The notes under the pieces were generated by a model that had not been told where the DNA came from, made no database searches, and worked only from the letters and a program-made list of their open reading frames with translations. A stretch of DNA of 64,000 nt from positions 2,738,759-2,802,758 of the forward strand of contig LR746266.1 of NCBI GenBank assembly GCA_902729315.2. The letters are read 5' to 3'. This DNA comes from Spirodela intermedia (Eukaryota > Streptophyta > Magnoliopsida > Alismatales > Araceae). Each line of letters starts with the position of its first letter. Positions within the stretch are counted from its first letter, which is position 1. Made by a program: the position numbers and the translations under genes. This document shows positions 26,155 through 38,029 of this stretch, piece by piece.

Positions 26155-26484
26155 ACAAGACTGATGCTAGAAAACTGTTTCAAGGTGAAACTATATGCGA
26201 GACACACAGGGCAGACTACTGAGCAGATCGAGACAGACATCAGACGGCCAAAATATTTCAGCCCCAGTGAAGCCGTTGAATATGGCATCATCGACAAGGT
26301 TTGTCAATAATACCGAGAAAAGCTAGATGAATACTATATTTGCAGATAATTAGCCCTTTGACCTTTCATGAATTATGACATGTCGTCTGAGATTTTCTTC
26401 TTCTTTTTGTAGGTCTTGTACAATGAGAGGGGCACAGATGATAAGAGCGTGGTTTCAGACCTAAAAAGGGCCCAGCTCATATAG
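20850..26484 (+). CDS. CLPR4: CLPR4, non-catalytic subunit of the chloroplast Clp protease
   Basis: Seven exons, 20850-21161, 22995-23198, 24910-24965, 25390-25516, 25620-25697, 26185-26298 and 26413-26484 (TAG), encode 320 residues with canonical splice sites. Residues 1 to about 60 are Ser/Ala/Arg-rich and fit a chloroplast transit peptide; SLSSDLCGQKL and KRGVVTMVIPF then mark the plastid ClpR4 type. The ClpP fold follows: PPPDLASYLYKNRIVYLG, VPSVTELMLAEFLYLQYED, YVNSTGTTK. Catalytic residues are missing, as known for ClpR proteins. The serine site reads CVGNAWGEAA, and the position of the catalytic His (HQP in ClpP) reads MIKQPIARFQGQ. The C-terminal half has KYFSPSEAVEYGIIDKV and ends VVSDLKRAQLI. 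ClpR4 belongs to the R-ring of the stromal ClpPR core and is needed for plastid biogenesis. Introns 4 and 5 carry long CT tracts just before their acceptors. Confidence 0.95.
22164..22204. repeat. (GA)n microsatellite in CLPR4 intron 1
   Basis: An interrupted GA run of about 40 bp lies in the 1.8-kb first intron of CLPR4. No other structured feature was seen in that intron. Confidence 0.9.
25541..25579 (+). repeat. (TC)n microsatellite filling CLPR4 intron 4
   Basis: A 39-bp pure TC tract sits inside the 103-bp intron 25517-25619, about 40 bp before the GTGACAG acceptor, so it makes up over a third of the intron and may provide its polypyrimidine tract. Confidence 0.9.
26107..26153 (+). repeat. 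(TC)n microsatellite in CLPR4 intron 5
   Basis: A 47-bp TC tract ends about 30 bp before the acceptor at 26184, in a sequence (ACAAGACTGATGCTAG) that could hold the branch point. In this position repeat length could influence splicing. Confidence 0.9.
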
Positions 26485-27399
26485 CCTTCAATCAAGGTTG
26501 TAATAATCACATCATATTGCTCCGGTTTCATCCATCTCCCTTCAGATTATTTTGCCTGTTCATCACAACCATCAGATATATGCTCCAAGTAGTTTTCTTT
26601 TTTTTCCTTTTTTTGCTCCTATTTTTGCAGCTGTGATTGTTTGAAAATGGATTCTATGGCAGCTGAGCTGCCGTTGACCATATCAATCTGAATACTGTAT
26701 GAGGGCTATTAGGTTATTGGGTCATCCAGCTCAAACCAGTTGACCATGAGTGCAGTAGGCCCATGTCTGTGATCACGTGTTGACTTTAATAACCATCATT
26801 ACAAGACTAAGTGTTGACTTTGTGGCATGTGAACGGGTACATTCAGTCTAAGAACATTCATCAGCCCATACACCAGGCTAGACTTAAATCATCACATGCA
26901 GAACCAATTTAATCGGCCTCTCTGGGGCTGTTCTGGACAAGCGGAGCTGGGACCAGTACCTTGTAAAGGACAAGGTTAGGTGGTCAACGTCTATTTGACC
27001 AAGTTTGATAAGGATATGTCCAAGAACGGCCCTTTTCCTTCATCGTTCACTTACCCGTCGCGACTTTTCAACTGTGGATCGGATTGGCGGATCTTTACTG
27101 AAAATTGAGTTGTGTGCGGCCTTGCAGTTATTAAATTTATGTTAATATGACAGGTAATAATTAATGGGCAGTCAAACCCACCATCTTTCCTTTAACCTTG
27201 CCCTCTTTTTCTCTCTCTTTCTCTCTCTCTCTCTCTCCTCTCTCTTTCACCACTCTCTCTCTCTCTCTCAATATAACTTAAACCCCTATTTTTGGGGTTA
27301 TTTGGGGTTTGGGGCTAGCCAAGTTCAACCCGCCAAGATCAGAAGGCCTGAAAAATTCACACACCTATATTGTAGCTTTATCGATTTTAGGGGGTGATT

Positions 27400-27438
<39 letters not shown>

Positions 27439-27785
27439 AGGGAGAACAGAACCCGGGGGGAGTTGAGATAAAGCCCCAGTAGCTAGAAAAATCTCATCTT
27501 TCAAGTTAGAACCAACCTCAAAACAAAGGGAGGGATACTATTTCTTCTACATGGGCTTCAAAGGGACGCACAAGGCCCAAAACCCAGAACCATGTCCGGC
27601 CCATTTACCTCCATCAGGATTAATTAATCGCCCCCATCTTATAAATGGGCCGAGCCTGGGCCCTCTACACGGTGGCCCATTAAAACCCCTATTTTTATTG
27701 ACCACCTGAGCCACAGGGGAGGTCTCTTATTCAGATCACGAACGTCCAAAACTCTCGAGTCAAACATCCAGCAACCCACCCGCCT
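26485..27785. other. CLPR4 3' flank with microsatellites and GGCCCA motifs
   Basis: The region starts with the presumed CLPR4 3' UTR, then contains interrupted CT tracts (about 27207-27270) and a pure (AG)n (27401-27432). Five TGGGCC/GGCCCA motifs lie in 27570-27680 (GGCCCAAAA, GGCCCATTTA, ATGGGCCGAG, CTGGGCCCTC, GGCCCATTAA), just downstream of the glycine-rich gene. Several TTGAC/GTCAA cores occur in 26670-27010. No further coding region is convincing. Confidence 0.5.
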
Positions 27786-28169
27786 CTACTGGCCGCCGCC
27801 CTCCGCCGTGACCGGCGGCGGACGGTGGTGCACTTCGTCGCCGCCACCACCACCGCCACCGCCGCCTCCTTTTCCGTTGCTGAATCCGAATCCCCACCCG
27901 GTGCCGCCGGGGGTGGAGCCCCAGGCCCAGTGGTAGCCCCAGTTGCCGCCCGGCCCGGACCCGCTGTCGCCGCCGCTGCCGCCGTCGTTCGCCGGAACGT
28001 CGGAGGCGGCGGGCTCCGGTGGGGCGCCACCCTCGTCGGGAAGGAAATCGAACGGCGAGGCCCTCCCCGCCGACGCCGGCGAGGGGACCACCAGAAGGAA
28101 GAAGAAGCAGAAGAAGAAGAAGAAGAAGAAGAAAGAGAGAGGGGAACGGAGGCAGTGGAAGGTGGCCAT
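27786..28169 (-). CDS. secreted glycine-rich protein
   Basis: A single-exon frame of 127 residues on the minus strand with its own TATA box 50 bp upstream. It starts MATFHCLRSPLS and runs into an extraordinary hydrophobic core of eight Phe, a Cys and three more Phe before LLVVPSPASAG, a clear signal peptide with probable cleavage near residue 34. The mature part is Asp/Glu/Pro/Gly-rich, then Gly-Trp-Phe-rich (GGNWGYHWAWG, TGWGFGFSNGKG), with ten consecutive Gly near residue 110 and a Glu/His/Pro tail. This is the layout of small apoplastic glycine-rich proteins; no enzyme activity is expected. The Phe run is encoded by a (TTC)n-type triplet repeat. There is a stop in frame and no sign of splicing. 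The assignment is by composition only. Confidence 0.7.
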   Translation of the reverse strand: MATFHCLRSPLSFFFFFFFFCFFFLLVVPSPASAGRASPFDFLPDEGGAPPEPAASDVPANDGGSGGDSGSGPGGNWGYHWAWGSTPGGTGWGFGFSNGKGGGGGGGGGGDEVHHRPPPVTAEGGGQ

Positions 28170-28219
28170 GGACGCCAGAGTTTTGTGGTGGAGAGGGAGG
28201 ATTTGAGATGGCTGCTCTA

Positions 28220-28225
28220 TTTATA
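28220..28225 (-). promoter_or_regulatory. TATA box of the glycine-rich protein gene
   Basis: The minus strand reads CAGCTCTATAAATAGAGC, a textbook plant TATA box, about 50 bp before the start codon at 28169. This implies a very short 5' UTR of about 20-25 nt. Confidence 0.75.
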
Positions 28226-28390
28226 GAGCTGCTGGAGGGGAGGCGACGGTGCCCGTGAAGGGAGGGGGGAAGGCTGCTGCGGGTGTAAAATCCGGCACGG
28301 AAGACGGGGCACCTGGCTGGGGGGCGGTGGAGTGTGGCGGCGCTTTATATCCCATCCGCATGCAGGAAAGGTGGCTGCTTTGGCAAGCCA

Positions 28391-28560
28391 GGAAAGATGG
28401 CATATCGCCCCCGCCATGAAGCATGAAGAGAGAGAGAGAGAGAATAATATATCGCCCCCGCCATTAAGAGAGAGAGAGAGAGAGAGAGAGAAGATAGCAT
28501 GTCGCCCCAGCCATCAAGAGAGAGAGATAGGGAGTGAGAGGGAGAGAGAGAGAGGATCGC
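28391..28560. repeat. compound minisatellite: CGCCCC-GCCAT-AAG unit plus (GA)n, three copies
   Basis: Three successive units, each a short GC-rich core followed by a GA tract: ATATCGCCCCCGCCATGAAG (about 28402), ATATCGCCCCCGCCATTAAG (about 28448) and ATGTCGCCCCAGCCATCAAG (about 28499). Each is followed by 14-40 bp of (GA)n. The block lies 170-340 bp upstream of the TATA box of the glycine-rich gene. Confidence 0.85.
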
Positions 28561-28649
28561 TAAGGATGAAAGCAGGAGATCTCGTTTAAGAAAGCAAATC
28601 CCCACTGTCGAGCTTACCATATTTTTTTATCCTTAGACCCATTTATGGA

Positions 28650-29135
28650 TCCACAATGGGCCGGGCCAAGCTTAGGGAGTTCCGTTTTCGGATGTCTTCA
28701 AAAGAAAAGGCCCGAAACTAAAATCAGCCCGGGCCGGAGTAGTCTGGATGGTGATGCACCGCTGGGCCAGGGGCTTCATCAGGCCCAGCCGGGGGCGACT
28801 CCTGAAACGGACCTCAGTATGGGCTTATCATATTCGGGCTGAATCCCCTGGGCCCTGGCCCGTGTCCCCATTTGCCCCCTAACATGCAGCAGGGGTCACC
28901 GGGCCGGGCCAACTCGAGAAAATAAGCCCATTCTCAGAGGTCGGGCGTCTTAAAAGCCCGGCCCGAAACGCCTAATCTTCGTCATCTCCAAGATACGCCT
29001 CTAATGGCAGCTGACGTGGGCAAATCTACATTCATTTGGCTAACCGAGGAATCCCCAATCCGACAGAAGGTGATATGGGCCCACTGAGCGTGGGCTAATG
29101 GGCCCGCCCCTATTGGGCCGCCCTCCGCCGCTTCT
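28650..29135. promoter_or_regulatory. cluster of site II (TGGGCC/GGCCCA) motifs
   Basis: Within under 500 bp I count at least seven: ATGGGCCGGGCC (28655), GCTGGGCCAGG (about 28763), AGGCCCAGCC (about 28780), CTGGGCCCTGG (about 28849), ATGGGCCCACT (about 29076), ATGGGCCCGCC (about 29098) and TTGGGCCGCCC (about 29114). In plants such motifs are TCP-factor binding sites typical of ribosomal and proliferation-linked promoters. The only annotated gene here is the - strand glycine-rich gene, 500-900 bp away, so the cluster could instead mark an unannotated transcript. Confidence 0.5.
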
Positions 29136-30004
29136 TTTGACAAATCTCCTCCCCCTTTTGTGCACGCTGCCGACAAACTCGACTGATAAGCGTTGACCTT
29201 TTTTGTGGGTGGACATGGCAGCACCTTTATTGACCCGCGGGGAAGAACGGCGGCGGCCGCTGCGGCGGTGGTAGCTAGCGAGCGAGCGAGCGAGAGAGAG
29301 AGAGAGAGAGAGGGCTATTATAAATGGATGCCCTGGCAGTCATTTCTCCACTTGCATCCAGAGAACAAAGTCAGAGTCTGATTTCTTTCCCAAATTTTGA
29401 AAATAATACTGAATTCACTATTCTGCCTGATTAGGGTTCAAACGATGAAGAACAGAGCAGGAGAAAGGAGGGAATAAAATAATCAGCCTCCCCCTCCACC
29501 CAAAAATGAGCCCCTCCCCCGCCGTAAATCTTGACGGGTCCCGTATGAGAATAGAAATCATGCCCAAGAAATCTGGAGCTATACTTGACGAACAACAGAG
29601 CTTGAGATCTTGCATCAGTTCAATCTACAAACATTGGGGGGGGTGGGGGGGGGTGGGAAAGAAAAAAGTGTGGCCTTTGATTAATCCGACAGTATGTATC
29701 CATGAAAGCGGCAGGAAGATTCAAACACCCAGTTCATGAAAACGCATGCCTCAGAGTCAACGGACTTAATCAAAGGTTACAACATCTCTCCACACAAGAG
29801 AAGAAAAGGAAGGAAAAGCTGTATTTCCTAGAGAGGAAAAAAATTCGAAAGCGTTTCAGATAAATGATGCTCAAGCACCTGCTGTTCGATTCTCTTTTTA
29901 ATGGCAGAATCAACATCCTCAGGGGAAAGTAAAGAGGAAATCATATTAAATAAAAACATAAAAATTCTCCCCACAACAATGAACTCAGTGAGACGCCAAC
30001 CCCA
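29136..30004. other. intergenic region with (GA)n and a G-rich tract
   Basis: It contains (GAGC)n grading into (GA)n (about 29276-29313) and a G-run block (29635-29657) with G-quadruplex potential. No coding region is supported. The end next to 30005 is probably the 3' UTR of the tyrosyl-tRNA synthetase gene. Confidence 0.5.
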
Positions 30005-33000
30005 TCACCTTGTGATGTTATATGCCTGCAAATTACGGAGAAGGCCATAAGCCAAAGTTACTCATTGCCCTCTAGATGGAGGAACTGTTACAGAGATCTC
30101 AACTCGGAAATCATACTTTTGTGAAGTAAGATAGTTAACTAACGCATGGATCTTTAAAAATAATAATAAAAAGATTAAATAAATAAATAAAATGAGAAGA
30201 GGAGAAATGAGGATATATATACCCTGACAGTTTTCAGTAGTTCTCTGGCCTCGGCATTGTTCTTAAAGTGATCCCGGACAGGCTGCCAACACATTGAGGG
30301 AAGTGAGAATGAGTAACCCCCCTCCAACAAAAAAATAAAAAATAATATATCTAATAGAAATAAAAATAAAAAATAAAAAATAAAAAATAAAAAATAAAAA
30401 ATAATTTTTTTTAAAAAAAATCATGTCTAGTCATATATGAGAGTGTGCTGCATACTAGATTGGGAGATATTGAAGCGAAAGGGGGAGTGAATGGGAAGAT
30501 CAGCAAGAACGAACAAGGGATCAATTTATCAAGAATCCCATTCTCCTGGGATCTCGAGTAGCGCATACAAAAGTAAAGTGGATTCATGGCCCACACAGGC
30601 AACTACTTCTCGTAACATATATATAGTATGCAGATATGTGGATGAGCGGAGGATCTAGAGTTTACCTGAAGAATCTGGTTCAATGCCTTTGAGAGAGAAG
30701 GCTTCAGGTCGCCTGGATGTAATGCCCCACTCTCGTAATCAGAAACCAGCTCTTCCATGCTGTTGTAGACTCTGGACGAAGGAATGGCTCACTAGTTAGA
30801 AAGATATAGAATAACCAGATCTGGCGATGTACCACAAAGTTCATCTGAATCTCAAAGTAGAAACAAAATCTGTTGTTGAACATAAATAACTGATCACCAA
30901 CAATAAAGGATCTCAACCGAAATTTTATTATAAAAAAAATGCAATATACGCTTCAAGAAAATCCCAGTCTGTATTGCATTGGGAACAGAAAAAGAATAAT
31001 TTGCAAGAATAATTTGCAAGAATAATATGAAAATCAGAAAACTGATATTCTCAGGTAAGTGAGGTTCAGTCAGATAAATTTTAGTCAATCATCACGAGAA
31101 AACTACACGTTCCTCAGCGGATTCGTTTGGTTGATGATCACTGCCAACTCAGGTTCTACAAGATAAACACAAGGGATAACTCAAATACGGGCAACACTTT
31201 GCAGAGCTGCTTGGATGCCCCCCTCTATCTTCGCCTTCATGCTCCTTTTGCAAGTCTTTTCCATTTTCTATGACATGATATGTGTTGATGAGACACAACA
31301 ACTTATGACTGGAAGTCCAATTCAGAAGCAAAATTAAATCGGGAATGAAAGGCCCAAACTTAACCCTGTGGTCCGTTCCGATTTATCCCACTAAATCGAG
31401 AACCCATTATAATTATATAAAAAAAAAACTAAATCTTTCTGACCAAATTGGTTAATTGGCTTTGATTCGTAGAAATTTTGCCTTATGAAAGCTGAAAGCC
31501 ATGACTGCACACATCCACCACGGCAACAGATCCCCTTGGATGCAAGGGCGGTTGAATAAGCCTGGAAAGATCCCTCCCTAATCATGGTGGGATTTAATCG
31601 GACAATAGGCTGATCCAAGGGAAGAAAACAATTTAGGTAAAGTGTGATAACAATTATTCGATAAAGTATATATGGAAGTGTATTAAAACAATGGTTTTCA
31701 GTGTGCAAGGTTTAAGAGAAGCCCACGGCAGGATGGGGACAAGGAAGAAACCCCAATCCTACCAGTGCACTGCAGGTGGCAACAGCTGGTGGTCATGGCA
31801 GTCGATGGTTGTCTAAATTTTTATCCTATATTGTTGTGCCTACTGAACTTCTCTTCTCTACTTCAGTCTCTACGAACAGCAATATCTTTCCTCTAGAGAT
31901 AGAAAGGACGACTAAATAAAGCAACCCAAGCTCAGCCCAGAACCGGCCGACCCAACCAAGACTAACCAATAAAAGCTGAATCTTCTATTTTTCTTCCTCT
32001 AATAATTCAACTGGAGAACGGGAGAACCGCCTTGAAACCAGAACAGGGACTGTTTTCTGATCCAAATCGACGGTACAATGGCGAGCTTCTTTCCCTATTC
32101 TTCTTCGTGCACTCTGCGGGATCAGACTGCAGTAGCCGCAAGGAACACAAAGCCCTCATAATAACTAGTCGAGCCCGCATAATACAAACATCCGCGTATG
32201 TCTTAGGCATTAAAGTGAACATAATAACTATTGAAATAAAATCGATAAATATGAACTTACTTGTTCCCACCATTTTTGATATCACGCGACACCTCAAATT
32301 TCCCAAACCAGGGAAATACGATGTACTTGATGTACTCCAGACAGGGGTTAGCTTGAACAATCTTGGGTGGGCAGAATGCTTTCTTTATCTTTACATTGAC
32401 TGCGCTCTACAACAGCCAGGGTAAAAGACCATAAAAATGCATGTATTAACAGGAAGCAGACTACTGTTAAAAAAAAAAAAGAAGGGAAGCAACAGAGTTT
32501 GAGCAGTTGAAAATGCTAAAAAAGAAATAATTTTGAAATTTGAAAATTTTAATGGTACAAAGCTAAAAAATATATTCCATTACTATAAAAGGTCACACAT
32601 ATATTTATAATACAGAGAAATTCGAAAATAAGATCTAAGCAAGTCAAAAAATTCTAAGGCCTTTAGTAGTATTTGCTGTGATAGGAACAACAAAGGTCCT
32701 AGAAGTCACGGAATCAAGGTTCCAATGCTCCAGCACCAGAAATTTAGCTTCTACGATCTGATGAAAATTGGAAAGGCATTAAAGCGTACTAATAAGAGCT
32801 TATAAATATATAATCTCTGTTCATCAAACGCCACAAAAACTACCCTATGCCAAAACTTGATCATCTTTTATTGGCCAACAAAATGATGACTTCTGACGCT
32901 ATTCCCACAAATTCCCTTTCGTTTCGCCGTTCTCCAAAGAATCGTACATCTGACAGTATACAACGTCCCACTGATCGACTTTTTTATTGGCTGTGTCATA

Positions 33001-36000
33001 TCATAGAACCCTGGCTACATCTGAATTTGCCAGCTTACATGTCCCTTCGTATTCACATTTCAACACGTAATTTAGTCTTCCCTATACAAGTATTTACTTT
33101 TTTGAATCTCAAATCTTACCGGTTCAATAAAATATTATCGTTCCTTTCATACTTGACAAAAAATCTGACGAGTTTTCCTTCACATGCATGAACAGACGCC
33201 ATTCATTGCCTGCATCCCAACGTCAAGGTTTCTGAAATTCTCATGTTCAACACATCCAGATCAACACAAAACAGGTGCATGAACTAACATATAAGTACAT
33301 CTTGATCCAAACAAAAATTAGCCCACTGTCACCACATTTTGAATTGTTCATAATTTTTCTAAGACGTCTATAAAACAATCACTCAGACTAGCCAAATGTG
33401 AAGCAATCAAATATCCAAAAGCCCGAAGATTTTCGTGAATTTAATATGATTTCATTTGCAATATTTTCCTCTAATAAGAGTTTTAAATAAACTCGAGCAA
33501 TTGAACCTCCTAGCTTGCATACGAATACTGCATCTCAAATATGCTTATACATCTTTACGAGTATTCCGTTGCAACATCTTCACAAAAGATTGGCAGCCAG
33601 ATATGCATCAAAATATACCAAATCTGTAAAAGTCAGTACTAAAGACAACCAGAGAAACACAGACTGATCAAAACATTGTTCACACAGAGAGCAGAACCAT
33701 AAAACTGTGAAAAATCAATGTAAATGCATATGTGAAATCAATAGATGCTTTGTGAGGAAGACATGAGAAAAGATAGACGACCCTATAAAATGCCCACATA
33801 CAATATCGAGGACGAGGACTGAATATCCCTCACCAAATTATATATAATGAAAATATGCGGAAAACACAGATGGTTTGCTTTATCTTAGAATAAAAAAAGA
33901 TTCCAAGTGAAAAATAGCAATACTTCAGTACATGTTCATACCTCCTCATCTTCCATAAAAATAGCAGAAGCTGGATCCGATTTTGACATCTTCTCCTGCC
34001 CCTCCTGCAGACCAGGCAGCATGTCTGCAGTATGTCACAGCAACTGTCAATCGACAACCATCATATCAAATCAACAATTCAATTAGAAAAAGCAGAACGA
34101 GAAAATTACGATGTGATAGGATGATAGGCTTGTTTTTTCTTTTGATAGCATCGCAGTACTCTCTTGCAAGAACATTCACTTTCCTTTGATCCATTCCTAA
34201 TTGACAGATGTCTGCCTGTAAATAGCACAAATTCCTTTCTTAATCATGCCGTTCAGAATCTTAATAATAATGGCGGTCAGTATACAGGAGAAAAATGAAA
34301 ATACATCATCATAGGAAAACAAAAGAAAAATGGAAAAACAGTTGCACGCTACCATATGTTTTGGCTATCTATATCCAGCAATATAATCCTCGCAAACCAT
34401 AAGAACAAACATGGCTCGTATGCTAAAGAGAAAGAAGAAGATAATTGACCTTCAGAAAAAATATATCAGCACACTGCATGCAGGGGTACATGATCTGGGC
34501 AGCTGTCAAATCATCCTGCTCATTCCGACCCATTATTTGGCAGCACCTTAAAATGTTGGCAAAAGGAAGAAAAATCGCAAATTAGACATCGGAATGAGAC
34601 ATTAGAATAAACAAACCGGTGAAGCAAATAGAATTTCCAAACGTACCTGAGTATCCTAGGAAGATTATTCCTTCGAGCTATGTCCATGACAAGGGTCCAA
34701 TATTCATTAGGCCTCTTGTTGATTTCTTCTGAAGTCCATAAAAACTCGACCATGTCAAGATTCATTCCAACAGCTTTCCATATTTCTATTAGATAACGTC
34801 CAGTTGTTTGGATTCTCTTCAGGTCACCTCCCATCTTGTTATTTAGCTGTGCAAACCAATCAGCTATCCATATTTTAACTGAGCATCCAGCTGAGGTTAA
34901 CTTGTTTACATTAATTGCCTTCATGACCCCCTGGTAATAATAGAAATACAAGAATTAATAGGCAATCCAAAAATTTAGTATCTCTTCAAGCCATACTGTT
35001 TATTATATGACCAATCTAGAAGTTGAACTTTTAAAGATGATATACGAAGGCATGTCTACAAGCCACCAATATTTATTATACGGCTAAATTTGCAGCACAG
35101 AACAAAAAGAAGATAAATAACACCCAAATCTAAGCTAGCAAAATCATAACTAAACCAAAAGAAGGAAGCAAGGCCCATATCATGGAACTGCAATTAAGGC
35201 ACCTGTTTCCCTGCTTATACTCCAAAATATTTTTCGTACGTTCCAAGATACAAGTGCAAATCATGGAGAAGAATGTATCATTCTTTTCACTTCATTTTTT
35301 CACTAAATTTTCTTCCAAAGAGGAATTTTTTGAAAAGCTGAGAAACTGAAGCCAAACGTCAAATGCGACACGGTGGAAACAGGAAACGGAATACCTAGGT
35401 CGCAAGGCAAGGGAGGATGGGATTTGTCTCACCAAGGAGAAGGTGACTACTGTGAAGTCCTTTCTTTCGAAGTGGGATAGATTTATTGCCCTGGCAGGTG
35501 CACTGGCGATTGAGTATGAAAAATACAGACACATAACCATCAACTAAAGTAGTTGGCCAGCACTTCTGAAAGAACAGACAACCAAAGAAAACTATGGCTT
35601 TGACTGTTTATTCCGTCACTGATGCTACCATTGGTTCCTCTACCTCTCGTACTTCAACACAGAGAGAACTAGATTGCCTGTTTTCTTAGACTTCCTTAGG
35701 AATCAGACTACAGATTTGATCGATCATTGAATTCATGCATTCAACACTTTGATTGTCTCCAAGGCCCAGAAACCCTCTTTCCAGGCTATTCCTGAGGAGT
35801 TCTAGATACAAATTGATTGCCATTTCTGCTTTTTTGTTGAATATACTGACTAGCATACATTGCGGATATATAGCAACAAGGATTGAGACCAAAAAAATCT
35901 GGTCTATATCACCACAGAGGGAACCGCAGCTTATATCATCTTCCCATTGTATATCTTTTCATAAAATGGGACCGTAACAAACATGGTGACACACTGAATA

Positions 36001-37981
36001 GCTAGAGTGACGACAATCATAAAAAAATATATATGCTTAAGGGTCAAGAATATATCAAAGGTTGCGTCTAAATATCGAAAGAAGATTCTAAGAGTAAGAA
36101 TCCTACATTATGAAAACATAGTCATTTTACCAGATATGCATAACATAAAACAGCCAAAAGAATAGAGAGCACTTATCTCCATGGCAATCAATGCAAATCT
36201 AAATAGCCTCCATGTATGGTAGAAAGATGCGACGAGGCAGTAATTTAGAAAGGCAAATGAACAAGGAGATTTTTCATTTCATTTGTTTTACTCGTACATA
36301 ACGACAAACAAATGACAATGCTAGCTGGCAAGATGCACACATTACCAAATTGATGTATCTTTCTCTCCTGATATCGATGTAACATCTTCAAAAACCCAGA
36401 TTCTGTTTTCCACAGCTAATTTAGGTGAACAGTTTATTATCCTTCTATCCTAACATTTCCGATCAGCATACTAGATGAGAATGTCTTACATCTTCATCTA
36501 CTCACTTTTCTATTGATAAAAATACACACTCAACAGGAATAGTACCTACTTAGTTTTATCATCTCTCCTTTGTCACTGGAAACAGTAGTCCTTGTTTTGC
36601 ATGCACGTTATATGTTGTAGCCAGTAAGCATAAGAACACGTATTTTAGTTCTCTTTACCTCATAGAAAGACTAAAAATCAAGGCAAACACTACTTCTTCA
36701 GCACACTGAAGCTCCAATAATAAATGATCTTAACATTGAAATGCCGCATGGCAAAGGCATCCTATTCTGTCACAAGAAGCATGGCATTGTTGCTACTTTG
36801 GAACATCTTTCAAATGACCCTCAGCCAAAAAAAAATTGTAACTCACATTTCTCACCAAAATAGTTGGCTAAACGAGGAAGCCAGACCTAGCTCCAAGTCT
36901 GACATTTCATATAAAAATCAGCAATATTTTATCTAAAAATCCTTATTTTCCCTCACAATTTTCTAAAAGGCACAGATTAGTCTCTCATATTTTGCAAAAA
37001 GTTTCTATTAGATGAAAAGCCCATAATTCGTTCCAGCATTGATATTTACACAGAAATTTCTGACGAGCAACCATAGATGTCCGACGAAGGAATCCACCTT
37101 GAGGCACATTTCTATCTAATTCACCATATATTTGGTAGAGAGGCTTTTTACTGTTCACGCAGACAACTACTGACCCCACTCAAAGCGTAGATGGAATCAA
37201 AAACTGGTTTCTTCCTCGAGGCCATTCGTTCCATCAGACAGGGCGAGTAAAACATGACATCCTTCTTCAGTTTGCCCACGCCAACAGAAAGCGCCTTCGG
37301 GTCTACCCAACACCCTCTACAGACCATTTGCTTGCTGGTTTTGTGAAAAATGCAGATGACCATCCATCACTGCGAAACTTACAACAGGTACTGGCACGTT
37401 AAACAATAGTAGTTAAGCCAAGATGAACACGTAGAGAAAAAAATAAAAAAGCGTTCCCTGAATATTCCACTAGCAATTTTTTATAATTTACGCCACTCGA
37501 TCTACCACTAAGCAACAAGACATCAGTCAAGAGTAACGCGAATCCATTTCCGACAGGTTGGCAAACAGACTGTACCGCCCGCCACAGCACAGTAAAATGG
37601 AACAAACCTGGGCTATGTGCATTCTACCCGAGGGTTCGAAACCGTCGTAGCAGATGGGGTTCGGCTTCTTCGCCAGAAGGTTTCGGAGTTCGTCTTCCGT
37701 AATGCATTCCTCCCCGATGCTCCTGACGAGGTCGTACTTCTCGTCCAGCGTCATCCTGAGGAGAAACTCCGCCGGCGACGAATTACCAGAGATTGAGGAA
37801 AGAAGAAAGCAATAAATCCCTCCGCTATCCCGCCAGGGAGAGCTCACCTGGCTGCAAAGGTTTCGGCCAGGGAAGCATCAGACTGCGAGGGCCCGGCGGC
37901 TAGCGGCGCCGCCGAGTCGGCGCATCCATCTTCCGCCGCGGCCGTCGGGATCGCCTCTGTCCCCTCTCTCCCCTCAGCCAT
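30005..37981 (-). CDS. tyrosine--tRNA ligase, cytosolic (eukaryotic/archaeal type)
   Basis: Ten exons on the minus strand: 37981-37848, 37755-37608, 34930-34647, 34546-34450, 34215-34110, 34024-33942, 32406-32261, 30771-30666, 30282-30223 and 30025-30005 (TGA). They join in frame to 394 residues. The enzyme charges tRNA-Tyr with tyrosine for cytosolic translation. An acidic, Ala-rich N terminus (about 1-44) precedes the class I catalytic core. Landmarks are the HIGH-type motif at GFEPSGRMHIAQGV, KIWIADWFAQLNNKMGGDLK, the tyrosine/tRNA-binding QIMGRNEQDDLTAAQ and YPCMQCADIFFLKADI, the GMDQRKVNVLARE helix and the KMSKS loop in GQEKMSKSDPASAIF. The tail has LHPGDLKPSLSKALNQIL and ends VRAYNITR. 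There is no EMAP-II-like extension, as in plant cytosolic forms. The last coding exon is only 21 nt. Intron 2 (34931-37607) is 2.7 kb. A telo-box lies about 40 bp upstream. Confidence 0.95.
30355..30403. repeat. (AAATAAA)n A-rich minisatellite
   Basis: A 7-bp A/T unit is repeated about seven times in intron 8 of the tyrosyl-tRNA synthetase gene, between the exons at 30282 and 30666. Confidence 0.8.
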
Positions 37982-38018
37982 TGTCAAACCCCCCGCTGCG
38001 AACGGAAACGGCAAATCT

Positions 38019-38026
38019 TAGGGTTT
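38019..38026 (-). promoter_or_regulatory. telo-box upstream of the tyrosyl-tRNA synthetase start
   Basis: The minus strand reads CCGAAACCCTAAGA, a perfect AAACCCTA telo-box about 38 bp before the ATG. Telo-boxes near the 5' end are characteristic of plant translation-apparatus genes, which fits the product. Confidence 0.6.
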
Positions 38027-38029
38027 CGG

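Noticed and set aside
27825-28258. Plus-strand frames opposite the glycine-rich gene
   Set aside because: They are mirror images of Gly/Phe triplet repeats, have no TATA box on +, and match no family.
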